A stretch of DNA of 64,000 nucleotides from Hemibagrus wyckioides (Eukaryota; Chordata; Actinopteri; Siluriformes; Bagridae): the NCBI RefSeq assembly GCF_019097595.1, contig NC_080716.1, forward strand, positions 10,907,401 through 10,971,400, written 5' to 3'. Both the position numbers and the translations under genes were made by a program. The notes under the pieces are model-generated. The model was not told where the DNA came from. It saw only the letters and a program-made list of their open reading frames with translations, and did not search any database. Shown one piece after another: positions 37,500 through 50,890 of the stretch (position 1 is its first letter; every line of letters begins with the position of its first letter).

Positions 37500-37850
37500 T
37501 GTTACCACTTAGAAACCATGACGATGGCTGTAGGACTGCATTTGCACTCAAGTCTCCATCAGTGAACAGTTAATAACATCAACAAAACAGACTTCATGTT
37601 CACTAGAAACCATTTCTCGGTTAGACAATTACACTTTTTGACCATATGGTAAACAGTTACGGAAGGGAAATTATTTATAATCACACTGTCCGGTGTCTCC
37701 CAGACAAGTCCCTTTTAGTCTGCTTTCTTCCTCATATCGTATCAGGGAGTTTTTTCTTCAACGTTTGGCTTGCTTATTAAGAATAAACTGATACATTTAG
37801 CTGCTTTGTGGCATTGTTAAAAGCATTAAACAAGTGAAACTGAATTTTTC
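37500..37850 (+). repeat. Dispersed repeat, middle and 3' part
   Basis: Aligns with 3680-3990: ACAGACTTCATGTTCACTAG, TAGACAATTACACTTTTTGA, GGGAGTTTTTTCTTC and GGCTTGCTTATTAAGAATAA. Confidence 0.62.
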
Positions 37851-37986
37851 AACTCCAATATTATTTCACCTAATGCTATTAGGAGAAAGAATTGTTCATG
37901 TCCTCCAGCATTTCTAATCACAACAACAAAGTTTTCAGCTCCTCAGCCTGTGTCATTGTTTTCTCTCTGTATCTGTTTAGAGGTGA

Positions 37987-38222
37987 TGATGATGGTTGTT
38001 GCCTCCTGTTTGGGGTCACCACAACAGATCACTTGGTCCACATGTTCCATTTTGGCACAGATTTTACACCGGATGCCCTTCCCAATGCAACCCTCCCATT
38101 TAAGCCGGGCTTGGGATCGGCACTGAGAGCTAACTCTTCAGTGGCTTGGTTAGTGCCCTACCTGGACCATGACAATGAGAGCAGGGAATCCTGCTGCTGG
38201 ACCACCAGGAGGCTCAGGTGAT
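37987..38222 (-). mobile_element. Second copy of the tRNA-derived, LINE-tailed SINE
   Basis: Aligns along its length with 13604-13866: the shared blocks include GATGCCCTTCC, TTTAAGCCGGGCTTGG, CTCTTCAGTGGC and CTGGACCACCAGGAGGC (plus strand). The A-box region is kept, but the B-box region is altered. A short AGGTGATG repeat on both sides may be the rest of a target duplication. Confidence 0.8.
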
Positions 38223-38254
38223 GCTGCTGATGATGATAATGTCCTAAAATGTTT

Positions 38255-38340
38255 ATTCAATTCAATTGTATAGTGCTTTAAACAATGCACACTGTCTCAA
38301 AGCAGTTTTACAGAAGTATAAAAATAAAAATAAAAAAACG
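38255..38340 (-). repeat. Dispersed repeat, 3' end
   Basis: Reverse orientation: ATTCAATTCAATTGTATAGT and CTGTCTCAAAGCAGTTTTAC. Confidence 0.55.
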
Positions 38341-40135
38341 TATAAAGTTTTTATTTAATATCCAGCTGTAATGCATGTTCATAATAATCAGACAATTCAA
38401 TGTGGATAATCTGCATTAAATATAAACTTTTTTGTAGTAAATAACCTCTATGTGCCAAAGAAGGAATAACGTCATAATCGTTATGAACCGAAAAGCTCAT
38501 GACTGCATCATATGTCTAAACAAATGTTATTTTTGAATATGTCTATTTTCCTCAGTCCACACTATGACAACGTTTTCATTGTCCATGTTATCCACTAGGA
38601 AAGGGGTTAATGCTGGGGAAATTGTTGACTCAGTGTATATAGAAGACCAAAAAACTTAGAGATGTGTTTTCAAATTTATTCGCATTAATGACAATGTAGC
38701 CTTAAACACAACAGGCTATGAAAATACAAACTAATACTTTAGAAACTTTAGCCTCGCTTTAGCCAAGAGCTAACACAAAATAGCCAGACACAATCAGGTA
38801 ACAAATGAAAAAACAAGGCATGAAAACAGGAGCAAGAGAGACAAAAGCTAACAATGAGCATGTGGCAGCTGTGACATTTCTTAATTCCCTTTTACTTAGA
38901 TTTATGTTCCTCGGTTAGTTTCTCACATTTTTGAACAACAACACATGCACACTCTCAAAGTCAGCTGCGATGAGCTTCCTGTGTGTCTCTCACCTCCCTG
39001 ATGTAGGGAAAACTAGGTCAACCTGTGTTCATACATGCTGGTTGTGTGTGTGTGTGTGTGCGTGAAATTAAAATCCAAATTAGATTCAGCAGTCTCAAAA
39101 CCCCCAAACTCATGATCTTTTGTTTCCACAAAACAACATGGATGCACATATTTCTTACTCTCTTCTTCATGGCTGTGTTTTCATGTTCTAGACACTTCAT
39201 TTTCAGCCACAGTATGTGGCAGAAAACTATTTTGTTTTGATATTTCACATATGTGGAGAAGAGCTTAAAAAGCTATTAAAGGATGAAACCTCCTAAATCT
39301 CCTGCAAATGTTTTACACACACAAAAGACTTTTCTATAACTTCCGAATGCACACAACATGCCTCATGAATAAGTCATCAAGTGGCGTACTTCTAGACAGC
39401 TCTCACAAACAAACATGATAATCATCACCCCAGTGGTCTAAGCGGTGGCTGTCAGCGTACATGACTGAATAGGGATCGTATCAGCACTGTGGTGAAAGCA
39501 CATGCAGAACTGGGTCAGCATGCGGAACATCTTGAAACTTTAGCCTCGCTGTCGTGACAGCTGACTTTATGAAGGCGTTTTTGCCTTCCAAACATTCAGA
39601 GATTGAAGGAAAGGCTGCAGACGATCCAGGATAAGGATGAAAACAGGAACAGGAGGAGAGAGTGAAGGAAGGGTAAAGCACTAGGACAGATGGAGTGTGA
39701 GGACAAGAGAAAGAGACAAAGAAATAAAGAAAGTATTTAGGGCACATTCGGTCTCACAGGAAGATATAAAACTTTCTGAGAAACACACTTAAAGTGTGTG
39801 TGTGTGTGTAGTATCAGTTGAAAAACTCTAAATGAATCGCCACTTTATTGATTATTAAACTAGTCAAGCCAGGGATTTTCATGGGTTTATAAAGTAAATG
39901 TAATATAGGAACCAGAACCTTCAGTAAGTGTAACTACATCCTCAACACAGTCCTTAACATTGTTAACAATGATATCAGAGAGAAATCTGTATCTCTCTAT
40001 CTGATCTAGCTGTTTCTGTCCTAATATAGACATCATTTAATTCATCAAAAAATATATTTTGGTAAAAGCTTCTGAAACAGTAGTTTCTTTCATTATCACC
40101 ACATATACATTACAATGGGAATTTTTTTCTTTACA

Positions 40136-40312
40136 TATCCCAGCTGAGAAGGTTGGGGTCAGAGCACAGGGGCAGCTATGATGGAGCAGGGAGGGTTAAG
40201 GGCCTTGCTCAACTGCCCAGCAGTGGATCTTGGTGGTGCTGGGGCTTGAACCACAATCCTCCCATCAACAACCCAGAGCCATAACCACTTGAGCCACCAT
40301 TGCTGGATTTTA
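40136..40312 (-). mobile_element. SINE copy 1 of a tandem pair
   Basis: Minus strand: A-box-like TGGCTCAAGTGG and B-box-like TGGTTCAAGCCC at the head, then the block GGGCAGTTGAGCAAGGCCC. A second related copy starts directly after it. Confidence 0.7.
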
Positions 40313-40503
40313 CATGTCCCAGCTTATTATCAAGCTGGGGTTAGAGCACAGGGTCAAGCCATGGTGCAGCACCCCTGAAGCAGGTGGGATTAAGGGCCTT
40401 GCTCAAGGGCCAAACATTGATAGCTTGGCAGTTTGGAGGCTTGACCCCCGACCTTCTGATTGGCGACCTAGCGCCTTGACCACTATGGTCATGGTCCACT
40501 TGA
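40313..40503 (-). mobile_element. SINE copy 2 of a tandem pair
   Basis: Same orientation and block order as 40136-40312 (TCCCAGCT, GGTTAGAGCACAGGG, GGGCCTTGCTCAAGGGCC on the plus strand). The two copies are clearly diverged. Confidence 0.68.
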
Positions 40504-40869
40504 CCATGTCCCTACAATGGCGCTGAGTACTGTATATCCCTCAGCTCTAACCTTTATTATATAAAATAAGGCTATAACCTTTGTTTAACTGAGAAATGGA
40601 TTTAGTTTAATCTAAATGGATATTCAGTTAGATAGATAGAGTTTATGCCATGACATTAGCATCTCTAACACTTTCCCACAAATATAATTATTAATAATAT
40701 AATATAATGTCCTCTAGAGGGTCTGTCAATATCTGCTGCAATTTAAAAGTAAATCACAGTGTAGTTGGTTTAACAGGTCTCAATTGAAAAAGGAACGAAT
40801 AACAACAACACCGGTTTTATAATTAATTCATGACCGGCAAGTGTGATTTAATATTTTACTGTTTTATTC

Positions 40870-41610
40870 GTGGGAAAAGGTCAAGTGTACTGAAGCGTAC
40901 AGAACAGTGAGCTGTACGTAATAATTCAGTGTATGGAATACTTAAGTGGACAAAATAATGAAGGGTACTGAATATTGAATACTGAAACCTAAAGTATGCC
41001 AACTGAACTGTACAGAGAACTGCAGTGTACAGAACAGTGAAATACAAAGAGAACTTAAGAGTATAGAATATGGAAGTGTACAGAGTACTGAAGAGTATAG
41101 AATATTCAAACGTACAAAGTGCTGTGGTGTACAGAGTACTGAAAAGTATAGAATACTGAAGTGTACAGAGTACTCAAGTGTATAGAATACTAAAATGATA
41201 AAGTACTGAAGCGTACTATGCATTTAAGTGTACAGAATAGTGTAATGCAAAGAGTTCAATGTACTGAAGTGTATAGGATACTGAAATGTACAGAGTACTG
41301 AAGTGTATATTATACTAAAATGATAAAATACTGAAGTGTAAAAAGTACTGAAGTGTATAGAATACTGAAATGTACAAAGTACAGACGTGTACAGAATACC
41401 GAAGTGTACAGTGTACTGAAGTGTATAGAATACTGAAATGTACAAAGTACAGACGTGTACAGAATACCGAAGTGTACAGTGTACTGAAGTGTACAGGATA
41501 CTGAAATGTACAAACTACTGATGTACAGTATATAGAGTACTGAAGTGTACAGATTACTGAAGTGTACAGAATACTGAAGTGTATAGAATACTGAATATGG
41601 GATACTGCAC
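40870..41610. repeat. Minisatellite, 17-bp unit
   Basis: Variants of GAAGTGTACAGAATACT in tandem. Higher-order blocks of four units recur with a 68-bp period (for example starts at 41353 and 41421). Confidence 0.9.
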
Positions 41611-43577
41611 GCTCATGTTACCTACTTGATTGTGAGTGTTGAAGGGTTTGATCGTTCCAGACAATCATACTAGACCATGTACACACACAGAAACCCCACC
41701 AGTACTGATTACTCTTTGGCTCAGTTTGTACTACATTCAGACTTAAAACGTTTTTTTTTCTTTCAGCACAGACATCTGCCCACTCACACACACACACACA
41801 CACACACAGAATTTCTTTGTGGTTGGTGTAAGCCTGTGAAAAATGTGTTACATTTGCCACAGTCTGCCCACAGTCTTGCACACACTTGGCAATGCTGCCA
41901 CTAATGTACCCCAAATGTGCAGCTTGGCACTTTTCAACATTTGCACTTAAACAAGCATTCTGTAACAAGCGGCAATCATACAAGCAGAACCAAACCACCA
42001 TGTCAGTGAGCTTAAGGGTGTTTATGTGTGACTTTTAATGGTATATACTGATGAGTTTTCGCAGTAGTAGTTTCTTCATATTCTTTTTAGAGGTGTAATG
42101 CAATACCATCATCTAGATCAGTATAGGTTTATTGCTTCAAATATCTGTATCTATATTTGGATTTAGACCTGATGTGGGTGTGGCATCTTTTGTAGCGTTC
42201 CTCAGGATCCCAGTCACACCTCTATTCTCAATGAGATTTCCTATGAATCTTTCTGGTAAGAAAAACAACAACAACAACAACAACGACAGCTCCCTTACTA
42301 TTCATATCTCTAATTATATTTTGTTTAAGCACATTATCTGTTCATTCTGATTAATGGCTTTGTAACGGGTAACATCCGCACTTCTCTAACTCTAACTGCG
42401 TTATCTTTTTATATAAACCTAGGTTTATGGAGGTCTACAAACATTTATTAGCAGTGTTAAGATCTTATTCATTGACCTTTCGCTTGTCTACGCGGCATCA
42501 TGCCATTTATTTGGATTAATGAATACGCTCCTCTTTTTATTATATGGATATTAAGCCTAATGTCTCAATTTGTGTCCAAGCGAGGGTACAAACAAAATCA
42601 AACACTGATAAGGACACAGTTAATAAAGAACAGATTTCACATCATTTATGCTGAATTAGCAACCAAATTAGCTTCACTGAACGGTTTTGTGCCGCTGCAG
42701 AGCAGGTTAGCAAGCTAACGTGAGTACGTTTAAGCCAGAAGGATTTAGATAATAATTTATATAGCTGAACTTTGTATCTATGCACAAAATTTAAATTCCT
42801 AGATGTCTAATATCTCTAAATGTTTTCTACGTTTATTTGCCATCAGGAAATATGTCCATAATTTTACAGACAGAATAAGGTGTACATGCTTGAATAATCC
42901 AGTCTAAAATCAATTATGTATTGATCTGTGCCTCTGGAATAAGTCTGTGATATTTATAACTCCTTGGTTGCTCATGTTTAGTCCTTTTGTTGAATGTCAC
43001 AAGATTTTTTTATTTTTCCTCATCAAACATAGTCATAGCACTTCATATAATACAGCAATTCCATATTGTTTATTAAAACTACAGAATGTTCACATCATTT
43101 TATATGACTCACAGGACCTGTAGTCCTGGTTTACTTAAAAAACAAGAATGGAATAAATTATTCAGTGCTACAGACAGGACATAATATTTCATCTTCAGTA
43201 TTTTATCTTCATAAATAATTACTTTCTATAAATGAATTTCTCTGTTCATGTCTCCTCATTGTATTAGTATTTCTCTGTTTCACTCTGTATTAAAAAAAGT
43301 TCCACACTGCCCAGAAATGGAATTGGAGTCTTCCATATTAGTAACAGAAAAAGTCAGAGGTCAGTATGGGTCACTCTATAACAGAAAGCACACGCTACAC
43401 CACACTTTTGAACAGAGGATGCCACAGGACTGGAGGAAAACTGTATCTAGCTGTACCAATCTATCATATGCAAGTAGATGGGCAAAGGCACATATAGATG
43501 GGCAAAGGAACATCTAATCTCACTCAGACAAAGATTTTAGAGATTTACAGAGTCAGGATCGATAGAGCAAATCACTG

Positions 43578-43603
43578 TGTGTGTGTGTGTGTGTGTGTGT
43601 GTG
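43578..43603. repeat. (GT)n microsatellite
   Basis: Thirteen GT repeats. Confidence 0.92.
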
Positions 43604-45649
43604 CTAATACGGTCAATTCAACACATAATCAATACACACTCTCTGATAGACCTGGGACTGGAGGAGTGTGCTTTGAGGGTTTTTGAGATTAAAATCTTCT
43701 GTGGATTAGTTGTTTATATCTGCATCATATAACGAGATCATATAGCTGTTTCCACAGCTGCACAAAAGCATGTTATGTTTCATTTCTCCTGCCTTCATGT
43801 ATACAAGTGTTTTAAATTATTAACATTGATGGATTTTTTAAACACTTTTGCTATTCAGATATTCTTATTTGTGAATAAAATATATTTAAATATCCTAACA
43901 AATGTAGTATTTCATGTTGTTATGAATGAAAATCCAAAATTCCTGAAAACTGTTATTTTATAACCTGATCTCAGTAGAGATCTTGCTTTGTTTTTGTCAT
44001 ATATCAAACAGCCAATCATTTGAAAGGAAAAGTAGCTTAATGATTCAAAATAGTAGCCATGACTTTCATAAAGTCTCTAAACTTAATATATGTATGGTCC
44101 TTCATATCTAACCCTGCTGCCCTGTGCTTCCGAGAGTGTTACACTACAGTTTGACCAAATGCATTTGTCTGGCTTCATGTGTCTTGGAGAAGCACCTTAA
44201 CTTATACTCTGGTTAGTGGTGTGAATTGGAAAGACCAATATAGGGAGAAAAAAGAAAATCCTAAAACAAATCCAATGCAAAGTAGGCTAATAAAACAGTA
44301 CAAAGTGCAGTCCTGCTGATTTAACACTGCATTGCCAATATTAGCACATCCAGATGTTACACAGGGTCCAGATGTAGGTATAAGACTAGTTTTTGTCTGC
44401 TCAGACCTGGTCATGCACACCAACCTAATGTCTGGATATTTAAATACTCAAGCCAAATCAATCAGAACGACAGCAATTTGACAGCAATGGATAATGGATG
44501 AATGGAATGAATGTTAATCTGTTTTCTGTAATTATTCCTATTTCTACAGTGACAAAGGCTTGGCAGGAAAAGAGCAAATGTCATTAAAAATCAGGAGCAT
44601 GGTCTTGTCATATTATGCATAAACGAAAATATACAAAATACCGAAATGATTATGAAAACTGCTGTTACAAAGTATAAAAAAACATAACAGAAATAGAAAA
44701 AAAGCCAGTGAGATAGCATCAGAAAATTCGAACAGGGAATGAAGGCTACAGGCTTGAGAGGATGCTTATGCAAATGAAGGTAATTCTCTTTCTGGACTGT
44801 AAAGCACGCTGATAGAAAAGTCACATGCTCGCTGATTATTTAATATTATGCAAAAAAATTAAGATAAGCTATGGCGATAAAAGCAGACACACAATCCCAG
44901 CACTCTATACTGACAGATATAGCTGATTGTGAGAATCAGCAACACTGGTTATATCTAGTTCCACTTTCTGCTTCTACTATACACTACACTATGGACTCTG
45001 ACCTCGTTGTCAAAGATGCAGGGCAACAAGGCCAGCTGGGTAATGACTTGCATAATTTATTTATAATTGGCCTGTCAGACTTAATGCCCTCCTCATCTCA
45101 TTAGAGTCACTGAGGATACCCTGCACAGATCCCTGTTCATTATAGTCTATTACTTTTTAGTGACTAAATTGGACTAGAAACAACCCACTGATGCAGCTGA
45201 GACAAGCACATGTTATTGTTAAGAGAAAGTATAATGAACATGAATATGTAATGTTAGCATGGTATTTGGCATTGCTATATACATGCTAATTATTTCATAA
45301 TGTATTATATTGAGTTTTATTTATTTTATGCTTACCTGTCTACCTATTTTGTTGGGGCCCTTGACAGTCTTAAATTTTCTTAGATCTAATGCTACAAGTT
45401 TGGCTCACTTGGATTTGGGGATTCTATTTTTCCCAGTCTGGACTGTATGATAGCTGGGATACTCAAGGATACAGAGATTTGTTGTGAAGTTGCTCCTGTG
45501 GTGTCTTGGTTGCATCCTTCAGGCCATTGTAGATTCAAAGTTTAAAAATGTATTAATAAATTTGATAACCTGCCCTGCTCCTCCTAAGACTGTGCATTTA
45601 AAGAACTCAATTAAAATTAAGATCTGAATAAGAGAGATAATACAAAAAA

Positions 45650-46080
45650 GAAGGAGAAGGAGTTCTAAGGGATCTGTATGGTGGACATGTTGATCTGTAA
45701 GGAGGAGTCTAATAGCCTAAGGGAAGCAGCTCCTCTTGAGCCTCTCAGTTTTAGCCATCAGACTTTTGGAAGCACTTGTCTGATTGCAGCAGGTTGAACA
45801 GACAGTTAATGGCTAGGTGTAGTCCTTGATGATTTTATCAGCTCTGGTACTGTGTTGCCTGGTGTAAATATTGTGCAGAAAGGGAAAAGCAGACCGGAAT
45901 ATAAGCTCAGCTTTGCTTACAAGTCTCTGCTGTCCTGGTTTGTGCAATTTCGACATCGTACTGAGATACAGAGTTATAAGCCTTCTATAGCTCCGGTATA
46001 GAATGTTTTTCGGATCTCTGGGGAGACCCTGAAGTGCTGAAAGGTGAATATTTGCATCAAACTCAAGTCTCTTGAGCAAA
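45650..46080 (-). repeat. Possible degraded retroelement remnant
   Basis: The minus strand has an open frame of 88 codons with PFLHNIYTRQHSTRADKIIKD, which faintly recalls the end of some fish LINE reverse transcriptases. No catalytic motif is present. It lies directly beside the decayed Tc1 fragment. Confidence 0.3.
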
Positions 46081-46084
46081 TTTT

Positions 46085-46445
46085 ACTCAAGGATATCTCT
46101 GCATTTTGATCTGTTCATCTGTCCCTCAATTGTCTCCTGCTGAAAATCTCCCCACAGCATAATTCTACCTCCACCATGCTTCATTATTGGCTAGCTGTTG
46201 AGTGACTTAGTGAGGACTGGCTTTTGTCTGGCTGCTCAGCTGGAAACACCTGATTGATGAAGTGTTGCTGAGATGGTTGTCTTTATTGCCAGTTCTCTAC
46301 ACAGGACATCTAGAGCTCTGTCAGAGTGATGGGTATTTGGTCACCTCCTGGTTGTGACCACATCACTCTGACAGAAGCTCTGTGTGCTCAGTTTGGCCAG
46401 GTGGCCAGGTTTAATTACAGTCTCAGCGGTTTCAAACTTCTTTTT
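46085..46445 (-). pseudogene. Decayed Tc1-like transposase fragment
   Basis: On the minus strand the sequence contains a decayed form of the Tc1 block HGGGSIMLWG (here HGGGRIMLWG, near 46150-46175) and, upstream, pieces recalling WPPGQTE and the CVENWQ-type segment. Several stops and shifts interrupt it, and parts normally between these motifs are missing. It differs from the two other Tc1 elements in the window. No terminal repeats were found. Confidence 0.6.
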
Positions 46446-48803
46446 TTATCAGCCACACTGTTCTTTGAAACCATCCAGGCTGAATGAATTTTTTTAGTTT
46501 GCCTCCTCAGTCTTCATGGTATGCTTTTTTTTTTCGCCAAGCCCTGGCAGGTGTGAAGCTTTATACAGGCAAATGTGTGGTTTTGCAAATCATGTCTAAT
46601 CAACTGAATAAACAACTGCTAATCAAATTTCAGATGCATCTCCAGTATGTTTGTTGAAAAGAGTGATACAGCTAAGCTGAATTTTGAGTGCGAGAACGTT
46701 TTGAGTGTTTGTAAAATCGGTTATAGGAGATTGGTGAAGGAAAAAATGCTGAATTTGAAAACAAACTAAAGGAAAAGGAAGGTGCTTGGTTATTCTATAA
46801 CCAAGATCGAAGCATTGCAACCCTCCTGAGCCCAATATAACACTGTTTAATAAATCCATTTAAGAAATAGACTAAATGATTGTTTGACTGCATCAGTCCT
46901 TATGCTAACAGTCTGACATGGAAGAGGTGTTGAGAATGTTTTTTTCAATGCTTGAACATCACTATTTCAGGTTTTGAGGCGCTGATCTTGAGAAGAAAGT
47001 GAAAAACACAACGTGTTTTCTATCCAGCTTGCTCACACAAAAATTCAATCAGTGTGTTTACATGACAAATATTTCCTTGTGTGTTTAAAGCACTTTAATA
47101 GCGGGAAATGATCAATACTGGCAAATGTTAGGAGATTTACTGATGAGCCAGCCTGATGTACACAATCGTATAACAATCCATGTGTTCAAACACGCCATGT
47201 ATTACTACCAGATTATCTCATATTGCTGTGTTTAGAAAAATCATTTCGAATTTTCAAAATATTGAACAAAATAATTTATTTATTTATTTATTTATTAGTT
47301 GTTGTTTTTTTTAGTGCAATTAGTCTTGTAGTTAAATGACCCTGTGGAAATGTATCATTTATTTCTATAGATATTTGTAAGGATCAATAGTATCATCAAT
47401 ATGTCTAGAGAGATCATGGGAAACTTTACAGACCTTTCAGAAGCCAAACAGCTTGGTCTCTTGGTCAAGATGGTAATATTATCTGTTATTTACTGTCTGT
47501 CATATTCATGAAGGAATGGTCTGGTGCGAAGTCATTCATAATTTTGACCAAAATAGGCATTATATAATCTGGCTAGAATACAATTTCTTGAGCTCTCTTT
47601 TGAGTTTTATAAATGACTGTAAAAAACTAAAAAAAACCCCTAAAACATAAAGACAAAACTTGGGATTTGTTTTGGTTGCTAAAGTGCATTGCCATGCATA
47701 GTTAGGCCAATAAAATGTTTTATGATCTGTGATGGGTTTTTTTATCACAGCGATTTTCAATCCATAAATTGTGTAAATGCTTCAGCAGTATTAAAGCACT
47801 GTTGGATGAGTCGGATATTTAAAAAACATCATGCTCTATTAGAACATTTCCATTGCTTGGGAGAGTAACAGAGACATGCATCACTACTGACTGAATGCTG
47901 AACACAGCACTTACATCACTGTTGGGTTTTTTTAAACAGTCAAATGCCTGAATTATATCCTACCACACTTGCAATTTGCTTTGATTAAAAGCAACTGCCA
48001 AAATAAAATAAATAAATGTAAATATAAGGTTGCATAAATGTGCATATGATTGCTATGATATTTTTTTTTTTTTTTACAGAGCCAGCGTATAACCTTTGAG
48101 CATCAACTGGCTTGTTCATTCAATGTCTCTCACTGTAACAGAATAATCTGAACAAAATTAGTTCAGAAATCATCACAATTCACCTCCGGAAAATGTTCCG
48201 AATTGTCAAGAAAGGAGTGAGAGAGTTAGAAGAAAGAAATAGCTTTTCTTGCAAGTTAATTAGTATGACGTGTATTGAATGAATCATGAAAAGGTCTACT
48301 GCTTCATACTGTAATCTTCTTAAGTCTAGTAAACCTCTAAGACACACGTTCCAATATTTTTAATATCTTGATAAACAGGTAGGTTCAAACCTGTTTAACA
48401 CATTTAGATGTAAATATGAGGAAATAAAAAGGAAAAATTTTGCTCTGTCGTTTCATTCGACTCTGTCAGCAGCCAAAAAAAAAACCCTTTGGTTTCATAT
48501 ACATAAATATATGATTAGTTCCAAATTTAATTGCTTTTACAATCACAAAAACGGCATCTTTGGTGCCAGGAAATAACTTTTCTGGACTCAAAAAGCAAAA
48601 GCCTTTGGTCAAAAGTTCATTTTGATTGAAACATAAACAGCCTGGGTAATTTCAGTAAAGTGGCATTTATGATAGCAAATAAAATCTTTTGCTGATGTTG
48701 ATTATTTCCCAGAAAAAAAGGTCATTTCTGGCCAATCTGGGGCTTGCAGGACTACAACGATTGTTTTGGGATTGTCTTTCCTTTGACCAACTTTCTTTCC
48801 CAT

Positions 48804-48842
<39 letters not shown>
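48804..48842. repeat. (CA)n(GA)n microsatellite
   Basis: A short CA run joined to about 14 GA repeats. Confidence 0.92.
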
Positions 48843-48845
<3 letters not shown>

Positions 48846-49739
48846 CAAGTCACAGAAACACAAAGCTCCATTATTAAGCTCAGGGTTGGTACGAGCCTGC
48901 AGGGTCCTGTTAAGACTCGCAGACCGTTGACAATCAGTAAGTCTGTGTGCAAGTCTGAGCAGGAGCACTGTAGTCCTGATATTTTACTGGAAAATAAAAA
49001 CATTTGCCTTAAGCACAGACAAAGCACAAAACAGCATGTCCTTCCAGTAAACTATTTCTTTCTTATTATGTAAAAAGCTAAACTTTCTGTTATATACGCT
49101 TCTTTAGTCTAATGTTTCACGGGTTTTGGCAGATGTCTCCATTTCTTTGTAGTCTTTTGGAAACGGACCAGAACAAAACACATCAGGAACAGATAAGGTA
49201 GTATTATTACTTGAGTTCACAACACAAACCTGGGTCTAATCCTCATATCTCCATGATCTACAGGAGCCCGCTTATCCTCAAAGCCCTCTCTAGAAATAAA
49301 TGGATATAGGCATGTTTTCCACTTTCACTTTTTTTTGAAGCACTCAGGCAATTATCTACATTAAAGCAGATTCTCGAAGACTGATGTACGGGTATTAGAG
49401 TTCACAGAGTTTGTAGCAGGAAAGGTAGCATAGACAAGAGAGCATGCAGATAATAGATGTCTACTGATTTTATTGCTGTCTGATGCAGAAGTCTAACGAA
49501 AGAACAAAGTGCAACGGTGTGGTGAATGTAAGAACATGACATTTCAATTATGGATTGCCCCGAAGGATCTGTACAGTATAAATATGTTTCAATGATAATG
49601 ACTAGGCAAAGGCCACACGCTCTTCCACCATTCTGGCAGTGCTTCAAGTGAAACAAGTTTTCTAGTACAAAAGCAGAAGCAGAGCTGAGAGAAGGAAAAA
49701 GATAGACAGACAAGGAAAGAAGAAAAGAAAGGAGAGGGA

Positions 49740-49744
<5 letters not shown>

Positions 49745-49773
<29 letters not shown>
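49745..49773. repeat. (CA)n microsatellite
   Basis: Fourteen CA repeats; a second CA run lies at 49883-49907. Confidence 0.92.
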
Positions 49774-50556
49774 TTCCCGCTAGTCCTTTGTTCTCTAGTC
49801 AGATTGCTTGAGTGGCTTGAAAACCCTCCACTCCCCAAGTGCTAACCTCTGCTATTTCTCTGACTGACAAAGTGCCCACGCCCACACACACACACACACA
49901 CACACACGTACCATCAGCTCCACAGACACCATTCCCACACCGTCAATCACCCTCAGTCCTCACGTTAAGACTTGCGGTTTGAACTAGTTTAAACCAGTAA
50001 TATTAAAATTCTACGATTTCTTACCATGCTCTGCAATAATAATCAGAGGGAGTCCCGAAAGTCCACAGACATTAGCAAATTAACACTTTCTAGCAAAATG
50101 CCTTAGTATACATGCATTATTTTCAGACAGCCTTTAAGAATGACAAAAGAATAACACCGTAATCTCTCTCATCAGGATGGTGTTGCTGACACAGTTGTGC
50201 CGAAAGCGACGCTTGACTACGCCATCCATCAGCCCATGAACATCATACGACCTTGGCACATGTCTCACTAATCATCCATTGCTATACAGTAGGTGAAAAG
50301 CATGGCTAAGAAGTAGTATGTCTGAATTCTCACTATTTATAAAACAGTAGGTGAGAAATACCCAGATGACCTGCATATAAGATTCTGCAGTAGGGAACCA
50401 GTGCACACTGTGCTATCCCATAAGGCAACGGGACTGGTGTGAAGGTATTAAACCATGCTTGTTTAATACCTGAGTAAACTGTTAACTTGCTGAAACAATG
50501 TTTGAAAAGTTTTGAGGTCATGGCTTTGGTGGATGTAGAATGTCCAGATTGTATTG

Positions 50557-50559
<3 letters not shown>

Positions 50560-50591
<32 letters not shown>
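50560..50591. repeat. (GT)n microsatellite
   Basis: About 15 GT repeats, 300 bp before the 5.2-kb minisatellite. Confidence 0.92.
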
Positions 50592-50592
<1 letters not shown>

Positions 50593-50890
50593 CGTTGCTC
50601 ATATGAGACATGCTCATAATCCAGCGTTTATGTTTACAGTTCATGTTTCATGGGTTTGGTTGTTTCCGTTACACTGTTTCAATAAAATCTGCTGCTTCTA
50701 CATAATTGTCACAGTCACAAAGACTTCACATCACACCAGACACTGTTGTCAAACTTTCAAGCAAATTTAAAAAGGCTTTTCATCAGCTGATGAAAGAATA
50801 GCCAACGTGGTTGGCTATTAAGCTGTTGAGGAACTTTAAGTGTAACTTATTTGAACTTGTAGTGGTAAAATCCGATTCTTTGTGTTCTTT

